Origin: UBA11865 sp963749825
GTDB lineage: Bacteria > Chloroflexota > Anaerolineae > Promineifilales > Promineifilaceae
Reading direction: 5' to 3'
NCBI GenBank assembly: GCA_963749825.1
Contig: CAVVOI010000016.1
Location: 186,001 to 250,000, forward strand
DNA length: 64,000 nucleotides
This document shows positions 46,069 through 55,616 of this stretch, one piece after another. The notes beneath the pieces are model-generated. The model made no database searches and was not told where the DNA came from. It saw nothing but the letters and a program-made list of their open reading frames with translations. The position numbers and the translations under genes are program-made. Positions within the stretch are counted from its first letter, which is position 1. Every line of letters begins with the position of its first letter.

Positions 46069-46076
46069 TAAACAAG

Positions 46077-47129
46077 ATGCGCGTATTAGTTACTGGCCAC
46101 AACGGCTACGTAGGAACAATTATGGTGCCAATGCTCGTTGAGGCAGGGCACGAAATCGTAGGTTATGATACGAATCTCTATGAGGGTGCCACCTTTGGCA
46201 ACGATCTAGTTAAACCCGATATCGTGGAAGTCAACAAAGATATTCGCGATATGGATCTTTCCGACCTCCGGGGTTACGATGCCATCATCCATTTGGCCGG
46301 GCTGTCCAACGATCCGTTGGGCGATTTAAATCCAGAATTGACTTATGAAATTAATTACAAGGCTTCGGTCCGCCTGGCCGAATTAGCAAAAGAAGCTGGT
46401 GTTGAGCGTTTTATCTTCTCTTCATCCTGCAGCAATTATGGCGCCAGCGGCGACAATTGGATCAACGAAGAGTCTGATTTCAATCCTGTGACGCCTTACG
46501 GTCGGTCGAAAGTGTCTGTCGAGCAAGATGTCACGAAATTAGCTGACGATAACTTCAGCCCCACCTTTTTGCGAAGCGGCACAGCTTACGGCGTTTCTCC
46601 CCGGCTGCGCTTCGACCTGGTGCTCAACAACCTGGTTGCCTGGGCCTATACCACCGGCCTCGTCTATCTGAAGAGCGACGGCACCCCCTGGCGACCTATT
46701 CTGCACATCGAAGATATGTCGCGAGCATTCCTGGCGGTGATGCACGCCCCGCGAGAGGACGTTCACAATGAAGCCTTCAACGTGGGCCGATCGCAGGAAA
46801 ATTATCGCATCAGCGAATTAGCCGAAATCGTCGCCGAAACCGTACCGGGCAGCCGGATAGAATACGCGGAAGGCGCCGGACCGGACAAGCGCTGCTATCG
46901 GGTGGACAGCGAAAAGATAGCCCGTTCCTTGCCCGAATTTCAGCCCCAGTGGGACGCCCGACGCGGCGCCCAGGAACTCTATGATGCCTATAAACGAGTC
47001 GGCTTGCACCAAGACGAGTTCGAAGGCTCTCGCTACCGCCGCATCCATCACATCAAGTACCTGATGAGCAGCGGCCTCATCGATGAAAATTTGCGCTGGG
47101 TACAACCCGCGCAACCCACCCCCGCATAG
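46077..47129 (+). CDS. NAD-dependent sugar epimerase/dehydratase (extended SDR)
   Basis: 350 residues from ATG 46077 (MRVLVTGHNGYVGTIMVPML), which places the GxxGxxG nucleotide loop at the N-terminus; the frame extends upstream but into rfbF. The SSSCSNYGASG strand and YGRSK (Tyr/Lys catalytic pair) are present, with RPILHIEDMSRAFL in the substrate domain. It follows rfbF by 8 nt and precedes a C-methyltransferase, so it probably epimerises or reduces the CDP-linked 4-keto-6-deoxy sugar. Exact chemistry is not derivable. Confidence 0.88.
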   Translation: MRVLVTGHNGYVGTIMVPMLVEAGHEIVGYDTNLYEGATFGNDLVKPDIVEVNKDIRDMDLSDLRGYDAIIHLAGLSNDPLGDLNPELTYEINYKASVRLAELAKEAGVERFIFSSSCSNYGASGDNWINEESDFNPVTPYGRSKVSVEQDVTKLADDNFSPTFLRSGTAYGVSPRLRFDLVLNNLVAWAYTTGLVYLKSDGTPWRPILHIEDMSRAFLAVMHAPREDVHNEAFNVGRSQENYRISELAEIVAETVPGSRIEYAEGAGPDKRCYRVDSEKIARSLPEFQPQWDARRGAQELYDAYKRVGLHQDEFEGSRYRRIHHIKYLMSSGLIDENLRWVQPAQPTPA

Positions 47130-47147
47130 CGTGCCTCGAGGATAAAA

Positions 47148-48380
47148 ATGTTTTATAAGAATGAAGGATCTTGCCGCTCTTGTGGTTCAAGACAATTAAA
47201 AATGATCTTGGCCTTCGGCGAAACGCCATTGGCCGACCGCCTACTTACGGCGGAACAGTTGGACGATCCAGAGTTAATCGCGCCGCTGACGTTAGTCTTT
47301 TGCAGCGATTGCGCCTTGGCCCAAATCCGGGAAACCGTCGATCCCGAAGTACTTTTTTACGCCGAGTATCCTTACTTCTCGTCCATATCGCCCTCGCTGA
47401 TGGCCCATTTCCGGGAAAGCGCATTGGATATCATGTCCAGCCGGGATCTAAACGGCAACAGCCTGGTCCTTGAAGCTGCCAGCAACGATGGTTATATGTT
47501 GGGGAACTTCGTCGAACAGGGCATTCGTGTCCAAGGCATCGATCCGGCCAAAGCGCCGGCCCAGGCTGCCCAGGAAGCCGGCATTCCTACCATGTGCACC
47601 TTCTTCGGCCAGGACCTGGCCCTGGAATTGAGGCAGGAAGGCACAGTCGCCGACGTTTTCCTGGCCAATAATGTGCTGGCCCATGTACCCGATCTCAATG
47701 GTTTTGTGGCCGGTATCAAGACCATTTTGAAGGAGGATGGCCTGGCCGTCATCGAGGCGCCCTACGTGGTCGACCTGGTTGATCACTGTGAGTTTGACAC
47801 GATCTATCACCAGCACCTTTGTTACTATTCGGTGACCGCTCTCGATCGCCTTTTCCGCCGGCATTCTCTCTATCTCAATGACGTGAAACGAGTAAAAATC
47901 CATGGCGGCTCTCTGCGGCTCTTCATCGAGCCTCGCGAAAATGTGCAAGAGTCGGTCCGGGATCTATTGGCCCAGGAAGCCGAGCGTAAAGTCGACCGGA
48001 TCGATTATTACCTGGATTTCGCCGACCATGTTCGGTCGGTGAAGACGGGCTTGCTCGACATACTGATCAGCCGCAAGGCGCAAGGTTATCGTTTGGCGGC
48101 CTATGGCGCTGCAGCCAAGGCCACCACCCTGCTGGCCTATTGCGGCATCGATACGGACCTGGTCGATTATGTGGTTGATCTGAACCAGTACAAGCATGGT
48201 CGCTATATGGGCGGCAATCGCCTGCCCATCTACCCGACCAGCAAGTTAGTGGAGGACCAACCCGATTATGTCCTGCTCTTGGCCTGGAACTTCGCCGAGG
48301 AGATCCTCAAACAACAAGCGGAGTACAGGCAGCAAGGCGGCCGGTTCATCATCCCAATTCCCCAACCGGCCATCGTTTAA
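47148..48380 (+). CDS. NDP-hexose C-methyltransferase (TylCIII/NovU-like)
   Basis: 410 residues from ATG 47148 (GAGGAT upstream). The N-terminal zinc-binding domain has CRSCGS and CSDCALAQ, the SAM motif I is LVLEAASNDGYML, and YHQHLCYYSVTALDRLF is the family's signature region. The C-terminal part (YGAAAKATTLLAYCGI) is the Methyltransf_14 domain. Members add a methyl group to carbon 3 or 5 of NDP-4-keto-6-deoxy sugars, giving branched sugars such as mycarose. It follows the SDR gene by 18 nt. Two diverged relatives lie at 55617 and 56839. Confidence 0.9.
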   Translation: MFYKNEGSCRSCGSRQLKMILAFGETPLADRLLTAEQLDDPELIAPLTLVFCSDCALAQIRETVDPEVLFYAEYPYFSSISPSLMAHFRESALDIMSSRDLNGNSLVLEAASNDGYMLGNFVEQGIRVQGIDPAKAPAQAAQEAGIPTMCTFFGQDLALELRQEGTVADVFLANNVLAHVPDLNGFVAGIKTILKEDGLAVIEAPYVVDLVDHCEFDTIYHQHLCYYSVTALDRLFRRHSLYLNDVKRVKIHGGSLRLFIEPRENVQESVRDLLAQEAERKVDRIDYYLDFADHVRSVKTGLLDILISRKAQGYRLAAYGAAAKATTLLAYCGIDTDLVDYVVDLNQYKHGRYMGGNRLPIYPTSKLVEDQPDYVLLLAWNFAEEILKQQAEYRQQGGRFIIPIPQPAIV

Positions 48381-48430
48381 GACAATCAAGCGCCGGTCAC
48401 AGAAAGATACTCTTTTTCCACTTTGACCGC

Positions 48431-49753
48431 TTGGACAATAAATCTTTGGATACAAAAAGTGAAATATTGACGAAGTTTGCCGGCCGTCAGGCAAAATTAG
48501 GCATTGTCGGAATCGGCTATGTGGGCCTGCCACTGGCCGTTGCTTTCGCCGAGGTGGGCTTCCAGGTCGTGGGCATTGACGTCGACAAGACCAAGGTAGA
48601 CACGCTAAATCAAGGCGTCAGTTACATCCAGGATATACAATCCCAGGATTTGGCTTCCCTGGTGCAAAGCGGTCATCTGCGGGCCAGCAACGATTTCGTT
48701 GAGTTGAAAGATTCGGACGCGATCATCATCTGCGTTCCGACTCCGCTCAGCAAAACGCGTGATCCAGACATATCCTACATCGTCAACGTAGCCGATAAAA
48801 TCTCCTATTACGGCGCTGACAGTAAGCTGGTCGTCTTGGAAAGCACCACCTATCCTGGCACGACCGAAGAAGTCATTCTACCTCGCCTGATCAACAATGG
48901 GGACCGGGCTGGCGTGGATTTCTTCCTGGCCTTCTCTCCGGAACGCATCGATCCCGGTCGCACCGATTTTGGTATGCACAATACTCCCAAGGTTATCGGC
49001 GGCGTTACCCCGCAATGCCAGGAAGTGGCCCTGTCACTTTATGGCACAGTGGTAGAGCAACCGGTGCCTGTCTCGAGCACGGCCGCGGCCGAAATGGTTA
49101 AACTATTGGAAAACACTTTCCGGGCGGTTAACATTGGCCTGGTAAACGAAGTCGCCCTCATGTGCGATAAGCTCGGCCTTGATGTCTGGGAGGTCATCGA
49201 CGCGGCCGCCACTAAACCTTACGGCTTCATGCCCTTTTACCCTGGGCCAGGCCTGGGCGGTCACTGCATTCCTGTGGATCCCCATTATCTCAGCTGGAAA
49301 TTGCGCACCCTCAATTACAACGCCCGTTTCATCGAGTTGGCGGCCGAGGTCAATCGTTCTATGCCCGAATACGTGGTGAACAAAATTGGCGCCGCCCTCA
49401 ACGATGAATGCAAGGCCATCAAAGATAGTAATATCCTGATCCTTGGGGTCGCTTACAAACCCAATGTGGGCGATGTTCGCGAAAGCCCGGCGCTAGATAT
49501 TCTCTACCTGTTACAAGATCGCGGCGCTTGCTTAACTTATCACGACCCCTTCGTGCCCGAGTTGGACGGGGAAGGTTTCCCCTTTCACTCTACCGAGTTG
49601 ACGGACGAAGTCCTGGAGCAGGCCGATTGCGTGGTTGTCGTAACTGATCATGACGATTATGATTGGCAAGGCATCGTCGATCATTCCAACCTGGTGGTCG
49701 ACACACGTAATGCCGTCAAGGTTAATGGCAGGGGCCGGGTTGTCACACTATAA
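48431..49753 (+). CDS. UDP-sugar 6-dehydrogenase (WecC/TviB/WbpA family)
   Basis: 440 residues if started at TTG 48431; no ATG is available before the Rossmann loop LGIVGIGYVGLPLAVAFAEV, so the start is uncertain (TTG 48446 and 48470 also fit). The catalytic Cys is in GPGLGGHCIPVDP, the hinge in AEMVKLLENTFRAVNIGLVN, and the C-terminal nucleotide domain has ILGVAYKPNVGDVRESPALD. The enzyme oxidises a UDP-hexose or UDP-N-acetylhexosamine to the uronic acid in two NAD-dependent steps, supplying an acidic sugar for the polymer. Confidence 0.92.
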   Translation: MDNKSLDTKSEILTKFAGRQAKLGIVGIGYVGLPLAVAFAEVGFQVVGIDVDKTKVDTLNQGVSYIQDIQSQDLASLVQSGHLRASNDFVELKDSDAIIICVPTPLSKTRDPDISYIVNVADKISYYGADSKLVVLESTTYPGTTEEVILPRLINNGDRAGVDFFLAFSPERIDPGRTDFGMHNTPKVIGGVTPQCQEVALSLYGTVVEQPVPVSSTAAAEMVKLLENTFRAVNIGLVNEVALMCDKLGLDVWEVIDAAATKPYGFMPFYPGPGLGGHCIPVDPHYLSWKLRTLNYNARFIELAAEVNRSMPEYVVNKIGAALNDECKAIKDSNILILGVAYKPNVGDVRESPALDILYLLQDRGACLTYHDPFVPELDGEGFPFHSTELTDEVLEQADCVVVVTDHDDYDWQGIVDHSNLVVDTRNAVKVNGRGRVVTL

Positions 49754-49787
49754 GACACCCTGGATCGCTCCCACAATCAGCCTCCGG

Positions 49788-49839
49788 GAGAAAAGTTCCT
49801 TGTTTTATTTAAACGATGAGTAAGAGCGGAACTTTTCTC
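49788..49839. terminator. Strong 12-bp hairpin after the dehydrogenase gene
   Basis: GAGAAAAGTTCC (49788-49799) pairs perfectly with GGAACTTTTCTC (49828-49839) around a 28-nt loop, 35 bp after the stop. No uridine run follows, so it may be a processing or attenuation structure rather than a classical terminator. Confidence 0.5.
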
Positions 49840-49997
49840 TAGAAGTAAACCGAAAGATCAAAATTTTGTTCAAGTCAACAACTTCGGCTTACTTAGGAAT
49901 CACCTGGCCCGCCCTCCTGGGTCGCCAGGATATCGTTCAAATGGTTAGCCACTGTCCAAAAGTAACTATACCATTATCATTTTAGGAGATATTTCGG

Positions 49998-50942
49998 ATG
50001 CGGATATTAATTACCGGCTCGAGTGGCCAGATTGGCACAAACCTGGGCCTTTATCTTCATAAGCGGGGACACAAGGTATTTGGCGTCGATATCCGGCAAA
50101 ACACCTGGACCAACGAAATCGAAACCTTGCTTCAAGACTTGAGCAGGTCTTACAACCAATTCAAGGGTGGCATTGGCTATGTCCAATACCCCAACGATCT
50201 GGATCTGGTCGTACATCTCGCTGCCCACGCCAAGGTGCATAAGCTGGTGGAACAACCGGACCGCGCTTTGGAAAACATCACCATGACCTATAACGTTCTG
50301 GAATACTGTCGCCAGAACGATCTACCCATTATCTTCAGCAGTTCTCGAGAGGTCTACGGAGACATTCACCGTTACATCACCGAAGAATCTTACGCCGATT
50401 TCTCCTTTACCGAAAGTCCGTACTCGGCCAGCAAGATATCGGGCGAAGCGCTCATTTACTCCTATGCTCAGTGCTACGGACTGCGCTACCTGGTCTTTCG
50501 TTTCAGCAACGTTTACGGTCGCTATGATAATGACATCGAGCGTATGGAGCGCGTCATTCCCCTTTTCATTCGCATGATCAACCAGGGCCAGCAGATCACC
50601 ATTTATGGTGAGGACAAAGTGCTGGATTTCACTTACGTCGACGATTGTGTGGAGGGCGTGTACCGCGGCATTGAATTACTGGTCAATGGCCGGGAAGCCA
50701 ACCATACGATAAACCTGGCTTACGGCCAGGGGAACAGCCTGGTTAATATGGCCAAATACATTGGCGAAGAACTTGGGGTTACCCCCAATATGCACATGGA
50801 GCCGTCCCAGGTTGGCGAGGTCACTCACTACGTGGCCAATATAGGCAAAGCGCGCGCGCTGTTGGACTACTCGCCAAAGGTACCCTTGCGAGAGGGCATC
50901 CGCCGATCGGTGACCTGGTCCACTGAGTGGTGGGCAAAATAG
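49998..50942 (+). CDS. NAD-dependent epimerase/dehydratase (UDP-glucose 4-epimerase-like SDR)
   Basis: 314 residues from ATG 49998 with TTAGGAGATA upstream. Nucleotide loop MRILITGSSGQIGTNL, active-site strand IIFSSSREVYGD, catalytic YSASK, and FRFSNVYGRYDN in the substrate half. The domain order and length are those of extended SDRs acting on nucleotide sugars. It stands between the dehydrogenase and a broken glycosyltransferase and may epimerise the uronic acid made by the preceding enzyme; that link rests only on position. Confidence 0.88.
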   Translation: MRILITGSSGQIGTNLGLYLHKRGHKVFGVDIRQNTWTNEIETLLQDLSRSYNQFKGGIGYVQYPNDLDLVVHLAAHAKVHKLVEQPDRALENITMTYNVLEYCRQNDLPIIFSSSREVYGDIHRYITEESYADFSFTESPYSASKISGEALIYSYAQCYGLRYLVFRFSNVYGRYDNDIERMERVIPLFIRMINQGQQITIYGEDKVLDFTYVDDCVEGVYRGIELLVNGREANHTINLAYGQGNSLVNMAKYIGEELGVTPNMHMEPSQVGEVTHYVANIGKARALLDYSPKVPLREGIRRSVTWSTEWWAK

Positions 50943-50984
50943 TTTCCTCTGCCCGATCGCCGACCATCCCCAACCAACAAAAGT

Positions 50985-51515
50985 TCCTAAATATAGTAAA
51001 TGTAGCCTTTCTCAACCAGCCCATGGATATGCTGATCCCGCCTCACCAAAACTCCATTGGGGTATTGCGAATGGTTGAGCCAGCTGGACTATGACGTCAT
51101 GGAACAACGCCTGGAGCAAACGGACCTCGTCCTGGGATCCAGCGACTATATCACCGAGAAAGCCTGCGAACGGTTTCCCCATCATGTCGATAAGTGCCAG
51201 ACCGTTTATAACGGCGTAGACGACGATTTATTCATCGCCACAAACACCAGGAGAGCGCCGGTCAGTGAATCTGAACAACGCCTGCTCTTCGTCGGCCGAG
51301 TGTCGCCCGAAAAAGGCGTTCACGACCTGATAGAAGCTTTTACCATCGTCGCCGAATCTTTTCCAAAGGTGCGACTGGACATCGCCGGACCCATCGTCGC
51401 CTTTCCGAAGGAGTTCATCGTCGGCGTGAGCGACGATCCTGCCGGGCCGATCTCGCCTCCTTCTATGAGAGCGCTTATGGCGCTTATCTCCGTCAGTTAG
51501 TGCCCCCCGCCCCGG
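50985..51515 (+). pseudogene. GT4-type glycosyltransferase remnant, frameshifted and truncated
   Basis: One frame near 51010-51055 gives FLNQPMDMLIPPHQNSIGV. After a shift it continues YCEWLSQLDYDVMEQRLEQT, DLVLGSSDYITEKACERF, VYNGVDDDLF and RLLFVGRVSPEKGVHDLIEA, which is the nucleotide-sugar binding half of a GT-B enzyme. A second shift near 51440 gives ADLASFYESAYGAYLRQLV. No start and no complete C-terminus. It was presumably one of the transferases building the repeat unit and is now lost. Confidence 0.82.
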
Positions 51516-51574
51516 CAACCCGAACCTGCACCACCACCCGGCCTACAACCATTGCCTGGTAAGAGGAGTAAGCC

Positions 51575-52753
51575 ATGGCAGTTAATCGTGTTATTACGAT
51601 CGTCTTAGACAGTGTTGGCATCGGCGAGGCACCTGACGCGGCCGCTTTCGGAGACGTGGGCAGCCATACGCTCGGCAATATTGGAAGAGTCGTTGGCGGC
51701 CTACAACTTCCCCACATGGAAAGCATGGGCTTATCTAATATCGCCATCTTGCAGGGCGTAGTCCCGCAACTGATGCCAAGCGCATGTTACGGCAAAATGG
51801 CAGAAACATCGGCCGGCAAGGACACCTCTACTGGTCACTGGGAACTTATGGGTATTAGGCTGGACAAGCCCTTTCCGGTTTACCCTGATGGCTTTCCTCC
51901 CGAAGTGATGGACCGTTTCGAAGCCGAAATAGGCAGGGGCTGGCTGGCCAATTATCCGGCCTCGGGCACGGTAATCATCGATGAGCTAGGGCAAGAACAT
52001 ATGCGCACCGGTAAACCTATTGTCTATACATCGGCCGATAGTGTTTTTCAGATCGCTGCCCATGAGGAAGTCATTCCCATCGATGAACTGTACCGGATAT
52101 GCCGGATTGCGCGCGAGATATTACGAGGCAAACATGAGGTCAGCCGGGTTATCGCCCGACCTTTTGTGGGTAGCCCCGGCCACTTTGAGCGCACGGCTAA
52201 CCGGCACGATTTTTCGGTCTTGCCCCCACAACCCACGATCCTGGATTCACTGAAGAATCGTGGGCTTATGGTTTATGCGGTGGGTAAGATCGAGGATATC
52301 TTCGCTGGCCAGGGCATCACTGATGCCGTTCATACCAAGAGCAATATGGATGGCGTGGATAAGACCCTTGCTGCCATGCATGAGCATCGCGAAAGGGGGC
52401 TGATATTCACCAATCTGGTCGACTTCGATGCCAAGTTTGGTCATAGAAATAATCCGCAGGGTTATGCCGACAGCTTAGCCGAATTCGATCAACGTTTACC
52501 CGAGATTGTGGGCGCATTGGCAGACGATGATGTACTGATCCTGACAGCCGATCACGGTAATGATCCGACTACCCCTGGTACTGACCATTCGCGCGAGTAT
52601 GTACCCATCCTGATATACGGTACGCCTGTGCGCAAGGGTATAAATATCGGCGTGCGTGAGACTTTCGCAGATCTGGCGGCCACGATTGCCGAAATCCTGG
52701 AGATTCGATCGCCACCACAGGGGAGTAGTTTTAAATCTCTGATCTTAGCCTAA
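51575..52753 (+). CDS. deoB: Phosphopentomutase
   Basis: 392 residues from ATG 51575 with GAGGAG upstream. Family motifs run from VITIVLDSVGIGEAPDAAAF (first metal Asp) through ETSAGKDTSTGHWELMGI (phospho-Thr site), KSNMDGVDKTLAAM, IFTNLVDFDAKFGHRNNPQG and ILTADHGNDPTTPGTDHSRE (metal ligands). It interconverts ribose-1-phosphate or deoxyribose-1-phosphate with the 5-phosphate in nucleoside salvage. All catalytic residues are present and length is normal. It is a housekeeping gene out of place among polysaccharide genes, perhaps marking an old recombination junction with the broken glycosyltransferase just upstream. Confidence 0.97.
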   Translation: MAVNRVITIVLDSVGIGEAPDAAAFGDVGSHTLGNIGRVVGGLQLPHMESMGLSNIAILQGVVPQLMPSACYGKMAETSAGKDTSTGHWELMGIRLDKPFPVYPDGFPPEVMDRFEAEIGRGWLANYPASGTVIIDELGQEHMRTGKPIVYTSADSVFQIAAHEEVIPIDELYRICRIAREILRGKHEVSRVIARPFVGSPGHFERTANRHDFSVLPPQPTILDSLKNRGLMVYAVGKIEDIFAGQGITDAVHTKSNMDGVDKTLAAMHEHRERGLIFTNLVDFDAKFGHRNNPQGYADSLAEFDQRLPEIVGALADDDVLILTADHGNDPTTPGTDHSREYVPILIYGTPVRKGINIGVRETFADLAATIAEILEIRSPPQGSSFKSLILA

Positions 52754-52759
52754 GGAACA

Positions 52760-52953
52760 GGATAAACTTATCCTTACCGTCTCACCCAAAGAACGGAAAA
52801 AACTGGATGAGTTTTTGGCAAGACAGCCAGATAAACAGAGCTTTGCTGCCCGTCGTCCAGAAACTGCTCAAGCTGGGTTGTGAAGAAATGACACTATCTG
52901 AAGAGGAAGAATTTGTTGAAGATGTTTCTGAATTCATCTATGCTATGTACTAA
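52760..52953 (+). pseudogene. Small unidentified gene, frameshifted
   Basis: One frame reads KLILTVSPKERKKLDEFLAR then QPD; a one-base shift gives RALLPVVQKLLKLGCEEMTL, SEEEEFVEDVSEFIYAMY and TAA. Both parts look helical and coherent, so this was probably a single short acidic protein. No start codon is visible and no family is recognised. Confidence 0.4.
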
Positions 52954-53018
52954 ATCTCAGCTTATTGCCGCTATCTAGATAGACGATGTATAAATAAACA
53001 CCTGCGTAAAGAGGAAAA

Positions 53019-53246
53019 ATGCAATTACTCCGCCAAGTCTGGGAACTGTGGAAACGATTCGGTCTGTTCATGGGAAATCTATTTGGCCGTATCATACTCA
53101 CCCTATTCTATTTCATCATTGTTCTGCCTTTTGGCCTGGGAGTCAGGTTCTTTGGCGATCCACTGGCGATCAAACATTCACAAGCTACTTGGCGACCACG
53201 CGAAACCACAGACCGCGATCTCGACGATGCGAGGAGATTAGCCTAA
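53019..53246 (+). CDS. Small membrane protein, SxtJ-like, partner of the carbamoyltransferase
   Basis: 75 residues from ATG 53019 (AGAGGAAAA upstream). One hydrophobic helix (RIILTLFYFIIVLPFGLGVR) is followed by a polar tail. It resembles the C-terminal half of SxtJ-type proteins that accompany O-carbamoyltransferases. Its stop TAA directly abuts the ATG of the carbamoyltransferase, so the two are translationally linked. Function unknown; membrane recruitment of the enzyme is a reasonable guess. Confidence 0.7.
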   Translation: MQLLRQVWELWKRFGLFMGNLFGRIILTLFYFIIVLPFGLGVRFFGDPLAIKHSQATWRPRETTDRDLDDARRLA

Positions 53247-55085
53247 ATGTATATCCTTGGAATCTCCTGTTACTATCACGATTCAGCTGCCGCATTATTG
53301 AAGGACGGCGTCCTCGTCGCCGCCGCTGAAGAAGAACGCTTCTCCCGCAAGAAGCATGATTTCGGCTTCCCGCATCAGGCCATCGACTTTTGTCTGAAGG
53401 AAGCGGGTATTAACGGACAGGATCTGGACTACGCGGTTTTTTATGAGAAACCGCTGCTCAAGTTTGAACGAATCTTGTTGAGCACGCTGCAGACCTTCCC
53501 CCAATCCTATGCCTTTTTTCGCGAATCCATGATTGCCTGGTTTAACGAAAAGCTTTGGGTCAAGGGCCAGATCCTGACCGAACTGGACATCCCCGACGAG
53601 AAATTGTTGTTCGTCGAACATCACTTGAGTCACGCTGCCAGCGCTTTCTTCTGTTCGCCATTCGAAGAAGCGGCCATTCTCACCGTCGATGGCGTCGGCG
53701 AATGGACGACGGCGACCATGGGTAAAGGCACTGCCCAATGGGAACAGATGCCTGATGGCAGCCAGCCGGTTGCCAACAACAGCAATAGCATTGACCTCTT
53801 CAGCGAAACCCGCTTCCCCCATTCACTGGGCTTGCTCTACTCAGCCTTCACGGCTTTTCTGGGCTTTCGGGTGAACAATGGCGAGTACAAAGTCATGGGC
53901 ATGGCCCCCTACGGACGGCCCAATCGCATGGACGATGTTTACAAATTGATCGAGGTTGGCAAAGATGGTGGCTTTCGCCTGAATATGGATTATTTTTCCT
54001 TCCAATATTCAACCAAACGCACCTTCAACAATAAGTTCGTCAAACTCTTCGGCGAACCCCGCACCCATGAATCGGAATTTTACACGCCGACCACCCATCC
54101 AGATAAAGATCATCCGTATTGGGACGATGCCACGGCCCAGGTCAACCAACATTACGCCGATATCGCCGCCAGCGTTCAGCGGGTTACGGAAGATACCATA
54201 TTAACCATGGTAAACCACGCCAAAGAGGTAACAGGATCCGAAAACCTGTGTATGGCCGGTGGCGTGGCTTTGAATTCGGTGGCAAACGGCCGTATCATCC
54301 GCGAAGGCCCCTTCAATAACGTTTTCATCCAGCCCGCAGCCGGAGATGCCGGCGGCGCCTTGGGCGCGGCTCTCTACGCCTACCATGTTCTGCTCGGCAA
54401 GCCGCGGAAGTTCGTCATGGAACATGCCTACTGGGGCAAATCTTACTCGCACGACGCAGTAAGAGCCGCCATCAAGACCTACGGCTATGACTGCGAAGAG
54501 GTTGGAGATACCGATAAGCTGGCCAGTTTGATGGTCGATGATATGCTTGATACCAAAGTGATTGCTCTTTACCAAGGACGTTTTGAGTGGGGTCCCCGGG
54601 CTCTGGGCAATCGTTCGATCATGGCCGATCCTCGCAGCGCCGAGATGAAGGCGGTGGTCAACGAGCGCATCAAGTTCCGCGAACCCTTCCGCCCCTTTGC
54701 GCCGGTCGTTCTCGAAGACCAGGCAGTCACCTTTTGGAAAGATCTGGGCGACACTTGCAGTTATCCTTATCGCTACATGCTGGCTGTCTGCCGTTCTCAT
54801 GAAGATCAGGGCCAGCGTATCCAGGCTGTGAACCATTTGGGAAGCGGCCGTATCCAGACCATTCGCCGCGATTGGAACCCGCTCTATTACCGGGCAGTCG
54901 AATTGTTTGGCGAAGCCACGGGCGTGCCGGTGGTGCTCAATACCAGTTTCAATCTTAGGGGCGAACCCATCGTCACCACCCCCTTGAACGCCTTAAACAC
55001 CTTCACCAAGAGCGACATTGACACACTTTATATGAATGGATTCGTCATCCGCAAAAAACCTAATGGTCAAAGCGGAGGAATATAA
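53247..55085 (+). CDS. O-carbamoyltransferase (NodU/CmcH/TobZ family)
   Basis: 612 residues from ATG 53247. The N-terminal Kae1-like domain has LGISCYYHDSAAALLKDGVL, EEERFSRKKHD, the metal-binding VEHHLSHAASAFF and LTVDGVGEWTT. The C-terminal domain has FIQPAAGDAGGALGAALYAY, GRFEWGPRALGNRSIMADPR and NTSFNLRGEPIV. These enzymes transfer a carbamoyl group from carbamoyl phosphate, through carbamoyl-AMP, to a hydroxyl of a sugar. It is flanked by an SxtJ-like and a DUF5989-like gene, the usual company, so the cluster likely makes a carbamoylated polysaccharide. Confidence 0.95.
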   Translation: MYILGISCYYHDSAAALLKDGVLVAAAEEERFSRKKHDFGFPHQAIDFCLKEAGINGQDLDYAVFYEKPLLKFERILLSTLQTFPQSYAFFRESMIAWFNEKLWVKGQILTELDIPDEKLLFVEHHLSHAASAFFCSPFEEAAILTVDGVGEWTTATMGKGTAQWEQMPDGSQPVANNSNSIDLFSETRFPHSLGLLYSAFTAFLGFRVNNGEYKVMGMAPYGRPNRMDDVYKLIEVGKDGGFRLNMDYFSFQYSTKRTFNNKFVKLFGEPRTHESEFYTPTTHPDKDHPYWDDATAQVNQHYADIAASVQRVTEDTILTMVNHAKEVTGSENLCMAGGVALNSVANGRIIREGPFNNVFIQPAAGDAGGALGAALYAYHVLLGKPRKFVMEHAYWGKSYSHDAVRAAIKTYGYDCEEVGDTDKLASLMVDDMLDTKVIALYQGRFEWGPRALGNRSIMADPRSAEMKAVVNERIKFREPFRPFAPVVLEDQAVTFWKDLGDTCSYPYRYMLAVCRSHEDQGQRIQAVNHLGSGRIQTIRRDWNPLYYRAVELFGEATGVPVVLNTSFNLRGEPIVTTPLNALNTFTKSDIDTLYMNGFVIRKKPNGQSGGI

Positions 55086-55088
55086 ACT

Positions 55089-55271
55089 ATGAGAAAATTT
55101 TTACGTACAATGGGATCTAACTTCGGCGTTGCCGGTGAGTTATTAGGCTTCTTGTGGGCGCGCAAGCTGTGGTGGCTGGTGCCAATGGTAACTTTGTTGC
55201 TGATGTTCGGCTTGTTGCTCATCTTCGCGACCGCTTCGGGCTTAGCCCCATTCATATATACCTTGTTCTAG
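55089..55271 (+). CDS. DUF5989-type small membrane protein
   Basis: 60 residues from ATG 55089, three nucleotides after the carbamoyltransferase stop. A short amphipathic start (FLRTMGSNFGVAGELLGFLW) is followed by a single helix (WWLVPMVTLLLMFGLLLIFA) and the terminal SGLAPFIYTLF. This composition and position match the DUF5989 family that travels with carbamoyltransferases and SxtJ. Role unknown, probably membrane association of the modifying complex. Confidence 0.8.
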   Translation: MRKFLRTMGSNFGVAGELLGFLWARKLWWLVPMVTLLLMFGLLLIFATASGLAPFIYTLF

Positions 55272-55616
55272 AAAAACCCGCACTGGCTCCTATCATGACC
55301 TGGATAGCCGGCAACGCCTGGGACGAGGCTCGAATCACGTCTTCGGCCACAGGCTTCATCGCCCGCCGGGCCAAATGGCGCTTGGGTTATGAGCGGCAAG
55401 CCCGCCGGGGCAACCAGAAGCGAGAGCATGGCCAGAGGTGACATCGACAAAGATACCAATGTCGATCTCATCCTTAAAGGAGTCTGGGTACGCAATCCCG
55501 GCGGCGATTCCGCCCACACGGCCAGCAATTGGACCCAGTACACCATCGGCATACTCCTCTCTCGCTCCGGGGAAGAATAACCACAAACTGTTAACAAACG
55601 ACTCAATACAGAAACC
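55272..55616. other. 345-bp stretch without a convincing gene
   Basis: Frames on both strands stay open because of GC-rich codons, but none has family-like sequence or a good start. It may hold remains of a lost gene between the carbamoyltransferase set and the methyltransferases. No clear hairpin seen. Confidence 0.4.
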
